64,000 bases of DNA from Nonomuraea sp. NEAU-A123. GTDB lineage: Bacteria > Actinomycetota > Actinomycetes > Streptosporangiales > Streptosporangiaceae. Shown here in pieces: positions 18,660 through 26,289 of this stretch. The stretch's first letter is position 1; each line of letters opens with the position of its first letter. Location of the stretch: positions 62,001 through 126,000 of the forward strand of contig NZ_JAHFZZ010000027.1 in assembly GCF_018603905.1 (NCBI RefSeq). Direction: 5' to 3'. A model generated the notes under the pieces. The model saw nothing but the letters and a program-made list of their open reading frames with translations. It ran no database searches and had not been told where the DNA came from. A program made the translations under genes and the position numbers.

Positions 18660-19376
18660 TCAGCGAAGGGCTCTGGCCAAAGGCGTGTCCCCGGCCGGGT
18701 CCAGCGGCGCCGCCAGCATGAACGGCATCTGCGCCATGAACCTGGGCCGCTCACCGAGGTGCTCCTGCGCGGCGTGCACGGTCAGCGGATGCACCAGATA
18801 GGCGTCTCCCGGTGAGCCGGTCGCCGACGCCACCGGCCGGTCCCGGCTGGCCGCGTCCAACAGCGCGCCCGCGCTGACATGGTCGTACACCTGATCACCC
18901 AGCGCCCCGAGGCTGTCACGCTGCGATCCCGCCCTGACCCGGGTCGGCGCGTCCAACTCACCGACCTCCGAGAACAGCATCAGCACCAGGAGGTTGTGCG
19001 CGCGGACGGTCACCCCCCAGGTGCCGTCGGGCCGCGGCAGGTTGAGGTCGACGTGCCAGCCGCGGTCGTCGGCCGGGGGCTGCCGTGGGAACCGGATCGG
19101 GATGTTGCCCGCCGCGCCGCGTGGCTGCCAGCCGCCCTTCCCGCACACCGCGTCCAACCCGGCCGCCAGCACGGGCGACCTGACCAGCTCACCGAACGGC
19201 CCCCGCCCGGTCATGTCCGCGGCCCACACCACCGGCTCGCGCCAGCCCTCGGGCTCGTCGGGCGACAGGCCGATCTGCTTCCACAGCAGCTCCTGCGCCG
19301 CTTCTCCCTGCTCACGCGTGCCGATCGTCAGCTTCACGAAGCCGTCCCGCACGAACGACTCCACCAGATCATCCAT
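18660..19376 (-). CDS. Phytanoyl-CoA dioxygenase (PhyH) family protein
   Basis: Fe(II)/2-oxoglutarate-dependent oxygenase-like protein, 238 residues. The iron-binding HxD is H108-D110 in GWHVDLN, and the distal His is probably H201 in TVHAAQ, in a jelly-roll core. R in ERPRF would bind 2-oxoglutarate. The start could be ATG 19376 or GTG 19385; neither has a clear ribosome-binding site. The family hydroxylates varied small molecules, so the substrate cannot be stated. It diverges from the Phd-like gene across a short intergenic region that holds the latter's putative operators. Confidence 0.82.
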   Translation of the reverse strand: MDDLVESFVRDGFVKLTIGTREQGEAAQELLWKQIGLSPDEPEGWREPVVWAADMTGRGPFGELVRSPVLAAGLDAVCGKGGWQPRGAAGNIPIRFPRQPPADDRGWHVDLNLPRPDGTWGVTVRAHNLLVLMLFSEVGELDAPTRVRAGSQRDSLGALGDQVYDHVSAGALLDAASRDRPVASATGSPGDAYLVHPLTVHAAQEHLGERPRFMAQMPFMLAAPLDPAGDTPLARALR

Positions 19377-19425
19377 GGCGACCACGCTATTTCGGGCCGC
19401 AACCGATTTTCGTGCGGGCGATTTC

Positions 19426-19462
19426 GTAAGGCGGCTTGCACTATATCGGTAAGGTGCCTTAC
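19426..19462. promoter_or_regulatory. Putative operator pair upstream of the tandem Phd-like gene
   Basis: GTAAGGTGCCTTAC (19449-19462) is a dyad of perfect 6-base arms. GTAAGGCGGCTTGC (19426-19439) keeps the left arm and part of the right arm, 23 bases upstream. Antitoxin-type proteins usually bind such palindromes in their own promoter, so these are good autoregulation candidates. Confidence 0.5.
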
Positions 19463-19471
19463 GTTTCTCGG

Positions 19472-19981
19472 ATGCCCGACACTCCGTACAACGAACTCGT
19501 CGCCCGGCTCGGCCCCCCGCTCGGCGTCGAGGAGGCTCGCGCCCAATGGGGCCGGTTGGTGCGCGCCGCCCAGGACGGCAAGACCACGCCGATCACCCGC
19601 GAACGCTGGGAGTGGGCCGCCCTGATCCCGCTCTCCGAAGTGTCCGGGCCGCTGACCGGCCTGCCCGCCCTGCCGCTGTCAACGGTCCGCCGCAAGCTCG
19701 GCGACCTCGTACGGCAGGCCGCCCAGCCGTACGAGAGCGGCCCCGTGCTGCTCACCCGCCACCGCACCCCCGTGGCCGCCCTGGTCGGAGCCCGCCACCT
19801 GGTCGGCAGACCTCGCCTGGCACCGGAGGACCTGCTCCGCGACGGCCACACCATCCTGCTGACCCACCTGCCGGAACCGGCCTACTCCGCCGTCGCCCGC
19901 GACCCCGACGGCAACCCGATCGCCAGCGGCCAGGGCGACAGCGTCGACGAGGCCCTGCGACGCCTGCGCCCACCGGCCTGA
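19472..19981 (+). CDS. Orphan antitoxin-like protein: two Phd/YefM-like segments and a HicB-like tail
   Basis: 169-residue protein. Residues 17-57 (EEARAQWGRLVRAAQDGKTTPITR...) and 69-110 (RRKLGDLVRQAAQPYESGPVLLTR...) both fit the Phd/YefM antitoxin pattern: helix, xxLVxxA, then (I/L)TRxxxxxAALV. They look like a tandem duplication. Residues 126-167 resemble a HicB fold: strand, AYSAVARDPDGNPIASGQGDSVDEALRRL, with the conserved Gly-Asp-Ser-xx-Glu-Ala. No toxin gene is adjacent: the next gene is on the opposite strand. It is probably a DNA-binding autoregulator. The ATG at 19472 follows a pair of putative operators. Homology is judged by eye. Confidence 0.65.
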   Translation: MPDTPYNELVARLGPPLGVEEARAQWGRLVRAAQDGKTTPITRERWEWAALIPLSEVSGPLTGLPALPLSTVRRKLGDLVRQAAQPYESGPVLLTRHRTPVAALVGARHLVGRPRLAPEDLLRDGHTILLTHLPEPAYSAVARDPDGNPIASGQGDSVDEALRRLRPPA

Positions 19982-19994
19982 GCGGGGCGGTGGA

Positions 19995-20864
19995 TCACTT
20001 GCCGTCCTTGTCGGAGTCGGCCGCGAAGACGATCACCCCCAGGTAGCCGTCGTCCTCCTCGGTGACCTTCAGCAGCATGCTGTCCTTGTAGATGCTGTCA
20101 CCGTCGTTGAAGGTGTCCCGCCCGGTGTGCGTCGCGTACGGCGACTGCGTGAAGACCTTGGTGTTGAGCGCCTCGTCGAACATCACCTGGGTCGTGAGCA
20201 CGCGCGCGTTGCTGAAGTGCACCATCGCGTGGATGTGCACCGTCCGCCCTCGATACCACCCCGGCCAGACGGTGGTGAACTCCACGATCCCATCGCTGTT
20301 GGTGACCTGTGCCCCGCGCAGGTAGCGCTTGTCGTCCGTCGGGGTCAGGTCCATCGCACTGGTCTCACCCGTCGGGGCGCCTGTGGGCGGGCCACCGTTC
20401 GGCGGGGCGCCGGTCGGCGGATTGCCGCTGGGCCGGCCGCCGCCCCCGGTCGACAGCGACTCCGCTCCGGAGTAGAGCCCGGCCGCGTCGCAGTGCCAGA
20501 TCTCCACCACGGCGTTCCCCAGCGGTTTGCAGCTCTCGCTGTCCTGGACCTTGAACATCAGGCGCAGCCGCGTGCCCTTCCGATCCTCGCGGATGTCGCT
20601 GCGGACCTTGTCCGCGTCGAAGTAGTAGGGACCCTGAGTGGTGGTGGCGGTCAACGTGCACGTGTTGGCTTCGGCGAACAGAGCGGTGACGTCCTTGGCC
20701 GTGGTGGTCGTCGTCGCAGTCGGAGACACGGTCGCCCCTGTGGAGGTGGTCGCCGCCGGCGCGTCCTGGCCGCAGGCGGCGAGCAGGCTACCGAGCCCGA
20801 GCGAACTGACACCGGCGATCAACCGCCGCCGGCTGACCCGCTGACCCTCATGATCGTGTCCCAC
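19995..20864 (-). CDS. Secreted intradiol ring-cleavage dioxygenase-like protein
   Basis: 289-residue protein from GTG 20864 (GGAAGG 7 bases upstream). The N-terminus has a Tat-type signal (SRRRLIAG) and a lipobox ending in LLAAC, so it is probably an exported lipoprotein. The intradiol dioxygenase core is visible: GPYYFDADKVRSDIREDRKG, VEIWHCDAAGLYSG, YLRGAQVTNSDGIVEFTTVWPGWYRGRTVHIH. The Tyr/Tyr/His/His iron ligands can be placed in the last two blocks. A Gly/Pro/Thr-rich insertion splits the core after YSGAES. Cytoplasmic relatives open catechol rings; the exported form is seen in actinobacteria and its substrate is unknown. Confidence 0.85.
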   Translation of the reverse strand: MGHDHEGQRVSRRRLIAGVSSLGLGSLLAACGQDAPAATTSTGATVSPTATTTTTAKDVTALFAEANTCTLTATTTQGPYYFDADKVRSDIREDRKGTRLRLMFKVQDSESCKPLGNAVVEIWHCDAAGLYSGAESLSTGGGGRPSGNPPTGAPPNGGPPTGAPTGETSAMDLTPTDDKRYLRGAQVTNSDGIVEFTTVWPGWYRGRTVHIHAMVHFSNARVLTTQVMFDEALNTKVFTQSPYATHTGRDTFNDGDSIYKDSMLLKVTEEDDGYLGVIVFAADSDKDGK

Positions 20865-21048
20865 GTGACTGCCTTCCGGAAGAGTGTTCTTGCTGACGGA
20901 GTAAAGGTACGATCCATGCCTTGGCACCCCATTTGCGGCAGATGAACTTTTCATGAGCCACAGCCCGTACAAAATAGGACAAGGCTCCATGGATGGTCAT
21001 GGGGTTGCTACTGTCCTCATAACCGCGTGGGGGACGAGGAGACGACGA

Positions 21049-21864
21049 ATGAGTGACGCACCCCAACGGCCAGGTGTGTCGGCCGGTGTTCCCAGCGTTG
21101 CCCGTATGAACGACTACTTCCTGGGCGGTAAGGACAACTTCGCCGCCGATCGCGAGGCCGCCGCGAAGGTGCTGGCCCTGATCCCGGACGCCAAGGTGAT
21201 GGGCGAGTACGTCCAGGAATTCCGGGAACGGGTCGTGCGCTACCTCGTCGAACAGGGCGTCCGGCAGTTCATCCACGTCGGCTCCGGGCTCCCCACCAAG
21301 CAGAACGTCCACGAGGTGGCCCAGTCGCTGGACCCCGGCGCCCACGTCGTCTACGTCGCCGACGATCCGGTCGCGCTCAACCACGCGCGGGCGCTGCTCG
21401 CCACCAACGAGCGAACCGGAGCGATCGAAGGCGACATCCTCCACCCCGACGCCATGCTGGACGATCCCGCCCTGGGCCAGCTGATCGACTTCGACCAGCC
21501 CGTCGCTGTGCTGATCATTGGCGCGCTCCAGTACATTCCCGATGAGAACGACCCGTTCGAGAACGTGGCCCGGCTGTGCGAGCGGCTGGCGCCCGGCAGC
21601 TTCCTCTGCCTCACCCACGCCGTCTTCGACGGCCGCCCCGAGATAGCCGAGCAGATCGCCGACGTCTTCCGGGAGGCCCTCAACCGGCCCAAGGGCGGCC
21701 CGCGCAACCGCGACCAGGCGCTGCGCTTCTTCGACGGGCTGGACCTCGTCGAGCCCGGCTTCATCTACGTCCGCCAGTGGCGCTCCGACGCCCCGGTCTC
21801 CAAGCAGGAGGAGAAGAGGGCCTGGGTCCTGGCCGGAGTCGCCCAGAAGCCACCCCAGGACTGA
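21049..21864 (+). CDS. DUF574 SAM-dependent methyltransferase
   Basis: 271-residue protein of the actinobacterial S-adenosyl methyltransferase family (Methyltransf_19, DUF574). The family signature PSVARMNDYFLGGKDNFAADREAA is near the N-terminus. The SAM fold follows: FIHVGSGLPTK, VVYVADDPVALNHARALL and a C-terminal GLDLVEPGFIYVRQW. ATG 21049 is preceded by GAGGAGACG. Members occur in many copies in Streptomyces and relatives; substrate unknown. Gene stands alone, 184 bases from the divergent dioxygenase. Confidence 0.9.
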   Translation: MSDAPQRPGVSAGVPSVARMNDYFLGGKDNFAADREAAAKVLALIPDAKVMGEYVQEFRERVVRYLVEQGVRQFIHVGSGLPTKQNVHEVAQSLDPGAHVVYVADDPVALNHARALLATNERTGAIEGDILHPDAMLDDPALGQLIDFDQPVAVLIIGALQYIPDENDPFENVARLCERLAPGSFLCLTHAVFDGRPEIAEQIADVFREALNRPKGGPRNRDQALRFFDGLDLVEPGFIYVRQWRSDAPVSKQEEKRAWVLAGVAQKPPQD

Positions 21865-21930
21865 AGAGCCGGGTCCCCTTCGATCGCCTCGTGCTCTGCC
21901 CGTGATCCGCTTCCGGCATGATCACGCTCC

Positions 21931-22674
21931 ATGAAGAAGATGATCACGGCCCTGGTGGCCTGCGGCGCTCTGCTGGTGCCCGCCACTCCCGCGCAGGCCG
22001 CCACCCCCAAGGATCCCGTCCGAGCCCTGAAGACCAAGCTGATCTCCGGGCACGGTGTGCGGTTCACCGAGACCACCACCCTCTCGGGCGACGACAAGGT
22101 CAAACTGCAGGACCGTAAGGGAACCTTCCAGTTCAACGCCAAGGGCATCGCGGCCTCCGACATCAAGACCAACGCCACCAATTCCGAGCCCGAGCGGAGT
22201 ATCAGTGTCGGCAAGGTCAGCTACACCTCGGGCGGGCTGTTCAACGACCGCCTCCCGGAGGGCAAGACCTGGCTCAAGAGCGGCGGCATGTACGGCGGCG
22301 CCGGCGGCTTCTTCGGGCAGGTCATCAACCCCGCCGAGCCGAAGACCATAGCCGCGCTGATCAAGAAGGGCCGGCTGACCAGGAGCACCATCACGGGGAA
22401 GATCACCTTCGATGAGCTCGAGAAGGTGTCGCCCTGGTTCGGCGCGTCGATCCCGCTGCGCATGCACAACGAGAAGGTCACCTACACCCTCACGCTCACC
22501 TCCGCCGGGCTGGTGAGCAGAGTGAAGAGCTCGTACGCGGCGACGGGGGTGTTCGACAAGAGCGAATTCGACGGCAAGACCATCACGATCGACAGCCGCT
22601 TCACCGGGTGGGGTACCAAGGTGTCGATCAAGGCGCCGGACCCCGAAACGGTGACCAGCAAGATGAACAACTAA
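21931..22674 (+). CDS. Hypothetical secreted protein
   Basis: 247-residue exported protein with a clear Sec signal peptide (MKKMITALVACGALLVPATP, cleavage near AQA-A, residue 23). The mature part is mostly beta, with no transmembrane segment. It has repeated Thr/Lys/Gly-rich strands and blocks such as GKVSYTSGGLFNDRLPEGKTWL and ITGKITFDELEKVSPWFGAS. This layout resembles LolA/LppX-like proteins, which hold lipids in an open barrel, but no cysteine lipobox is present. Function not assigned. It lies between the methyltransferase and GtrA without overlap. Confidence 0.75.
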   Translation: MKKMITALVACGALLVPATPAQAATPKDPVRALKTKLISGHGVRFTETTTLSGDDKVKLQDRKGTFQFNAKGIAASDIKTNATNSEPERSISVGKVSYTSGGLFNDRLPEGKTWLKSGGMYGGAGGFFGQVINPAEPKTIAALIKKGRLTRSTITGKITFDELEKVSPWFGASIPLRMHNEKVTYTLTLTSAGLVSRVKSSYAATGVFDKSEFDGKTITIDSRFTGWGTKVSIKAPDPETVTSKMNN

Positions 22675-22675
22675 C

Positions 22676-22756
22676 CGTTCCGGCGTCATCGCCGCGCTCA
22701 CCGCCTCCTACATGATCGAACCCGGCAGCGTGCCGGCACTTCTCAGCCGACGTTAA
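22676..22756 (+). pseudogene. Possible gene remnant
   Basis: The frame ending at TAA 22754-22756 reads SGVIAALTASYMIEPGSVPALLSRR in the intergenic space. Its composition is protein-like, but it has no start or ribosome-binding site and follows directly on the stop of the secreted protein gene in another frame. It may be the tail of a deleted gene, or chance in a high-GC sequence. Confidence 0.2.
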
Positions 22757-22802
22757 TGGTCACATCACGCCTGCTCAATGGGGGCCCGACATCGTCATAG
22801 TC

Positions 22803-23345
22803 GTGAGCACGATGACGAGGACGGCCCTTCGGGACGAGACGGCGGAAAGCCAACCGGCCGAAGGGCCGGTTGGCGGGTATGACGAGCAGCGAGTACGGGT
22901 TTCCAACCGGGCGTACTCTTTCGCCGCCTGGGTCCGGCAGGCCCTGATGCCCACCGGGATGGCCCGCCAACTGCCGACGTACATGATCATCGGGTTCGTC
23001 AGCACGCTCGCCTACCTGCTGCTGTTCGCGATCCTGAGCATGATCGTGTCCTCCGTCACCGCCAACGCGACCGCCATGGTCCTCACCACGATCGCCAGCA
23101 CGGCGGCCAACCGCAGGTTCACCTTCGAGAGGACCAGCCGGGCGGGCGCGGTACGCACCCACCTGGAGAGCATGCTCGTCCTCTGCATCGCCCTCGCGAT
23201 CACCACCGTGAGCCTGGACCTGCTGCCCTCGGCCACGTCGCCCCTCACCGAGCTCGTCACCGTCATCCTGTCCAACGGCCTGGCCGGCATCGTCCGGTTC
23301 GTACTGTTGCGGACCTGGGTGTTCAACCCCCGAAGGGCATCGTGA
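22803..23345 (+). CDS. GtrA family membrane protein
   Basis: 180-residue membrane protein of the GtrA family. Four hydrophobic helices are visible (about residues 65-85, 90-107, 126-145, 152-170). The conserved signature NRRFTF follows helix 2, and RFVLLRTWVFN is at the C-terminus, as in GtrA. Family members flip or carry polyprenyl-linked sugars for cell-surface polysaccharide. A long hydrophilic N-terminus (about 60 residues) precedes the first helix. GTG 22803 or ATG 22812 could be the start. No glycosyltransferase partner lies next to it. Confidence 0.85.
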   Translation: MSTMTRTALRDETAESQPAEGPVGGYDEQRVRVSNRAYSFAAWVRQALMPTGMARQLPTYMIIGFVSTLAYLLLFAILSMIVSSVTANATAMVLTTIASTAANRRFTFERTSRAGAVRTHLESMLVLCIALAITTVSLDLLPSATSPLTELVTVILSNGLAGIVRFVLLRTWVFNPRRAS

Positions 23346-23358
23346 GCGGCACCCGGCT

Positions 23359-23721
23359 TCAGTGGGCCAGGAGTACCAGCGCCAGCGCGGCCAGGGCCGG
23401 GACGGTCTGGACAAAGAGGATCTTGCGCGACGCCGTCGCGGCACCGTACAGCCCGGCGACGATGACGCAGGCAAGGAAGAAGATCCTCACCTGGAAACCG
23501 ACCGGATCAGGAGCGAAGGCGCCCCACAGCAGCCCGGCCGCGAGAAACCCGTTGTACAGACCCTGGTTGCCGGCGAGCACCTTGGTCGAGGCGGCGAACT
23601 CCTCCGTCGTACCGAAGGCGGCCCTCGCCCGGGAACCGGTCCACAGGAACATCTCCAGGACCAGGATGTAGACATGCAGCAGGGCGATCAGAACTACCGC
23701 GACTATGGCGATGACGGACAT
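23359..23721 (-). CDS. DUF1304 membrane protein
   Basis: 120-residue integral membrane protein with four hydrophobic helices and the DUF1304 signature: HVYILVLEMFLWTG near the N-terminus, then AGNQGLYNGFLAAGLLWG. Function of the family is unknown. The ATG at 23721 is preferred over the GTG 9 bases upstream by family alignment. It converges with GtrA with a 13-base gap. Confidence 0.88.
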   Translation of the reverse strand: MSVIAIVAVVLIALLHVYILVLEMFLWTGSRARAAFGTTEEFAASTKVLAGNQGLYNGFLAAGLLWGAFAPDPVGFQVRIFFLACVIVAGLYGAATASRKILFVQTVPALAALALVLLAH

Positions 23722-23726
23722 CCCGC

Positions 23727-24317
23727 ACACATTACGTCACGCTCGACTCGTACACGGAAGTGGGCGGGTTCACACCACCCGTGCAGGTGCGCATCGGCAA
23801 GTCCGGCGACCGGCTCACCAGCTCATGCAGCAACGACGGCAAGAACTGGTCGCTGACCGATCCCGTGTCGACCCCGTCGACCGCACGCGACGGCGCGCAG
23901 GACACGCTGCAGAGCCTCCGCAAACCGGTCACCGCGCTGAGCTAGGAGCCGAGCCGGGGCCCGGAACACGCGAACGACAGCAACCGCGCCAACTCACCGT
24001 ACTTCGCCAGCCAGCTGACCTGGGACACCACCTGGTGGCAGGTCGACCTGGGTACGGTCAACGACATCTCACGCGTCAACGTGCGCACCTATGTCGGGGG
24101 CGGGCGCTCCTACGAGTACCGGCTGGAGGGGAGCCTCGACGGCACCACCTGGTACACCCTCGGCGGCCGCCGCGGCACCCGGGCCGTGACCGACGCCGGA
24201 GACACCATGACCACTGAGGCGAAGGCCCGGTACGTCCGGGTGGTCGGCACCCACAACAGCGCCAACCTGTCGTTCCATCTCACGGAGGTCAGCGTGTACG
24301 GCACTCCGGAGCAATGA
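23727..24317 (+). pseudogene. Remnant of a secreted discoidin-domain glycosidase
   Basis: A single frame reads HYVTLDSYTEVGGFTPPVQVRIGKSG... (a ConA-like, laminin-G-type sandwich). It meets an in-frame TAG at 23943-23945, then continues as a discoidin (F5/8 type C) domain: TWDTTWWQVDLGTVNDISRV, YEYRLEGSLDGTTWY, ARYVRVVGTHNSANLSFHLTEVSVYG, ending at TGA 24315-24317. No start or signal peptide remains, and the 5' end runs into the start of the DUF1304 gene. It is most simply the 3' part of a lost large secreted enzyme. Confidence 0.7.
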
Positions 24318-24335
24318 CGACGTGACCCCGCTTGA

Positions 24336-24354
24336 CCTTGACACGGTGACAAGG
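24336..24354. promoter_or_regulatory. MerR-type operator dyad
   Basis: CCTTGACACGGTGACAAGG is a 19-bp dyad of the form CCTTGnCACnGTGnCAAGG, and TTGACC (24332-24337) overlaps its left edge. Long dyads of this kind between -35 and -10 are typical targets of MerR activators, and a MerR-HEAT gene is the second gene of the operon. The -10 element is not clear. Confidence 0.6.
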
Positions 24355-24383
24355 GCTTCACTGTTGCCAAGGAGGTGGTCCCG

Positions 24384-25052
24384 ATGGCCATGCCACAACA
24401 GGACACGGATACGATCCGAGCTTTCCAGGGGTTGGAGGACAGCAACTCGTCAGTACGGCTGCGGGCGGCGCTGGCGGTCGGCACGACCCCTGACCCGCGG
24501 TTCATCGACAAGCTCATCGAACGATGCGCGATCGAACCCGAATTTCACGTGCGCGACATGCTTACCTGGGCGCTCACCCGCCACGCAGTATCAACGACGC
24601 TCTCCAAGCTTCTCCAGGAAGTCCGCTCGGAGCGTGCGCAGGCACGAAGCCAGGCGTTGCACACGCTGTCCAAGATCGGGGATCGGCAAGCGTGGCCGGT
24701 GATCACCCGGGAGCTGCTGTCCGACGCCGACGATGAGGTGGCGCGGAGCGCTTGGCGGGCAGCGGTCGTGCTCGTGCCCGCAGGTGAGGAGCCCGAGTTG
24801 GCCGCAGTGTTGTCGACACAGCTCGGGCGCGGCGAACGTGAGATGCAGCGGAGCCTCAGCCGGGCGCTGATCGCGCTCGGTGAGGTGATTGAGCCAACGC
24901 TGCGCGCCGCGATGACGGACCTCGACCCGCGCGTACGCGAGCACGCGATCGCCACGGAACGGCTGTTGCGCGACCCGGATGCCGGGTTCGGGTTCGCGAT
25001 CGAGGAGGCGAAGCGCGTCGTGGCCCTCGGCACGACCGGCCAGGAGGGGTGA
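24384..25052 (+). CDS. HEAT-repeat protein
   Basis: 222-residue protein made of armadillo/HEAT-type helical pairs. Repeats can be traced as SSVRLRAALAVGTTPDPRFIDKLI, VRDMLTWALTRHAVSTTLSKLL, ARSQALHTLSKIGDRQAWPVI, DDEVARSAWRAAVVL and DPRVREHAIATERLL. Such solenoids bind proteins. ATG 24384 is chosen because GGAGG lies 8 bases upstream (24371-24375). The next gene, a MerR-HEAT regulator, starts 6 bases after its stop, so the two are co-expressed and probably act together. Confidence 0.8.
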   Translation: MAMPQQDTDTIRAFQGLEDSNSSVRLRAALAVGTTPDPRFIDKLIERCAIEPEFHVRDMLTWALTRHAVSTTLSKLLQEVRSERAQARSQALHTLSKIGDRQAWPVITRELLSDADDEVARSAWRAAVVLVPAGEEPELAAVLSTQLGRGEREMQRSLSRALIALGEVIEPTLRAAMTDLDPRVREHAIATERLLRDPDAGFGFAIEEAKRVVALGTTGQEG

Positions 25053-25058
25053 TGGGCA

Positions 25059-26063
25059 GTGTTGATCGGTGATGTGGCACGACGGTCCGGGGTCAGCGCC
25101 CGCATGCTCCGGCATTACGACTCGCTCGGCCTGGTGCGGCCGACGGGTCGTAGCGATGCCGGCTATCGCGAGTACTCCAGCGAGGACATCCGGCGGATCT
25201 TCCATATCGAGAGCCTGCGGTCCTTGGGGCTGTCGCTGCGTGAAGTCGGGCGCGCGCTCGATGATCCCGACTTCACCCCCTCAGAGCTCGTCGACGACCT
25301 CACCCGCCAGACGCGAGAACGCATCGCGGCTGAGACGGAGCTGCTCACGCGACTGCGTCGGGTCGGAGCCGCGGAACCCGCGGGCTGGGAGGACGTCCTC
25401 CAGATCGTCGCGCTCCTCCAGGCGTTGGGGTCGAAGAGCGCCGGCAAGCGCCAGCGCGCGGCCTTGTCCTCGGTCGAAGAGGTTGCGGTGCCGGTGGAAG
25501 CACTGGTCGAGGCAGCGCTGAGCGAGACGGACCCGAACGTCGCCGGAGCCCTTCGATGGGCTTTGGCGCAATCGGGCGATGAGGGATTGGCGCTGCTGGC
25601 GGAGGGCCTCGGCTCACCCGTAGCCGAGGTGCGCAAACGTGCCGTCCAGTCTGTTGCCGAGATCCCGAGCGGCGCGGCGACCGCACTGCTGCAGGACGCC
25701 TTCACGAACCCCGACATCGTGGTCCGCAGGTATGCGGCTCTGGCACTCGGGGCACGTGGAGTGGCCGACGCGGTCCCGACCCTCATTGACATGGTCGTCG
25801 AGGGGACGAATGACGTCGATGCCGCCGATGCGCTGAGCGCGCTGTCGAGTCGTCCCGCGTTGGCGGATCAGATCGCCGCCAGGCTAGTTGATCGCCTTGC
25901 CCCCGGCACCGTCGAACCGTCCGCACGTCGACGGCTGACACAGGCGCTCGCGGACATCCCGGGAACCACAGCGTCACAAGCCCTCGCAGATCTGTCACAT
26001 GACGAGGACCGTGCCGTCGCGCTTACCGCGGCATACATTCTCGGGATACGCGACGCACGATAA
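25059..26063 (+). CDS. MerR-family regulator with C-terminal HEAT repeats
   Basis: 334-residue regulator. The MerR DNA-binding domain is at the N-terminus (IGDVARRSGVSARMLRHYDSLGLVRP, then the wing GYREYSSEDIRRIFHIESLRSLG and the dimerisation helix to about residue 110). The remaining two thirds carry HEAT repeats (PVAEVRKRAVQSVAEIPSG, NPDIVVRRYAALALGARGV, EDRAVALTAAYILG) in place of a ligand domain. GTG 25059 lies 6 bases after the HEAT gene stop, with GGAGGGG as ribosome-binding site. The 19-bp dyad ahead of the operon is its likely operator. What it senses is unknown. Confidence 0.88.
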   Translation: MLIGDVARRSGVSARMLRHYDSLGLVRPTGRSDAGYREYSSEDIRRIFHIESLRSLGLSLREVGRALDDPDFTPSELVDDLTRQTRERIAAETELLTRLRRVGAAEPAGWEDVLQIVALLQALGSKSAGKRQRAALSSVEEVAVPVEALVEAALSETDPNVAGALRWALAQSGDEGLALLAEGLGSPVAEVRKRAVQSVAEIPSGAATALLQDAFTNPDIVVRRYAALALGARGVADAVPTLIDMVVEGTNDVDAADALSALSSRPALADQIAARLVDRLAPGTVEPSARRRLTQALADIPGTTASQALADLSHDEDRAVALTAAYILGIRDAR

Positions 26064-26087
26064 CGGCCTCGAGACCCTGGAAAACGC

Positions 26088-26124
26088 GGAATCCCGTCCG
26101 ATCCAGATGATCGAACGGGATCCC
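26088..26124 (-). terminator. Terminator downstream of tRNA-Ala
   Basis: A 16-bp arm pair with two mismatches (26088-26103 with 26109-26124) and a 5-base loop lies 16 bases 3' of the minus-strand tRNA. TTTT follows on the minus strand. It may also serve the plus-strand MerR gene that ends at 26063. Confidence 0.65.
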
Positions 26125-26140
26125 GTCAAACGGTCCAGCG

Positions 26141-26213
26141 TGGAGCTATGGGGATTCGAACCCCAGACCCCCTCCATGCCATGGAGGTGCGCTACCAGCT
26201 GCGCTATAGCCCC
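26141..26213 (-). tRNA. tRNA-Ala (GGC anticodon), copy 1
   Basis: 73 bases. The acceptor arm GGGGCTA pairs with TAGCTCC (one G-T pair) and the discriminator base is A. The D arm (GCGC AGCTGGTA GCGC), the anticodon stem CCTCC/GGAGG with loop ATGGCAT giving anticodon GGC, and the T arm with GGTTCGAATCC are all present. The CCA is not encoded. It is identical to the copy at 55194-55266. Confidence 0.95.
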
Positions 26214-26289
26214 TTGTTGCGCACCCAGTGTATCGGAATCCCAGCGCGCCCGTGTCACACACGATCCACCGTGATACGTCTTAAGTCCT

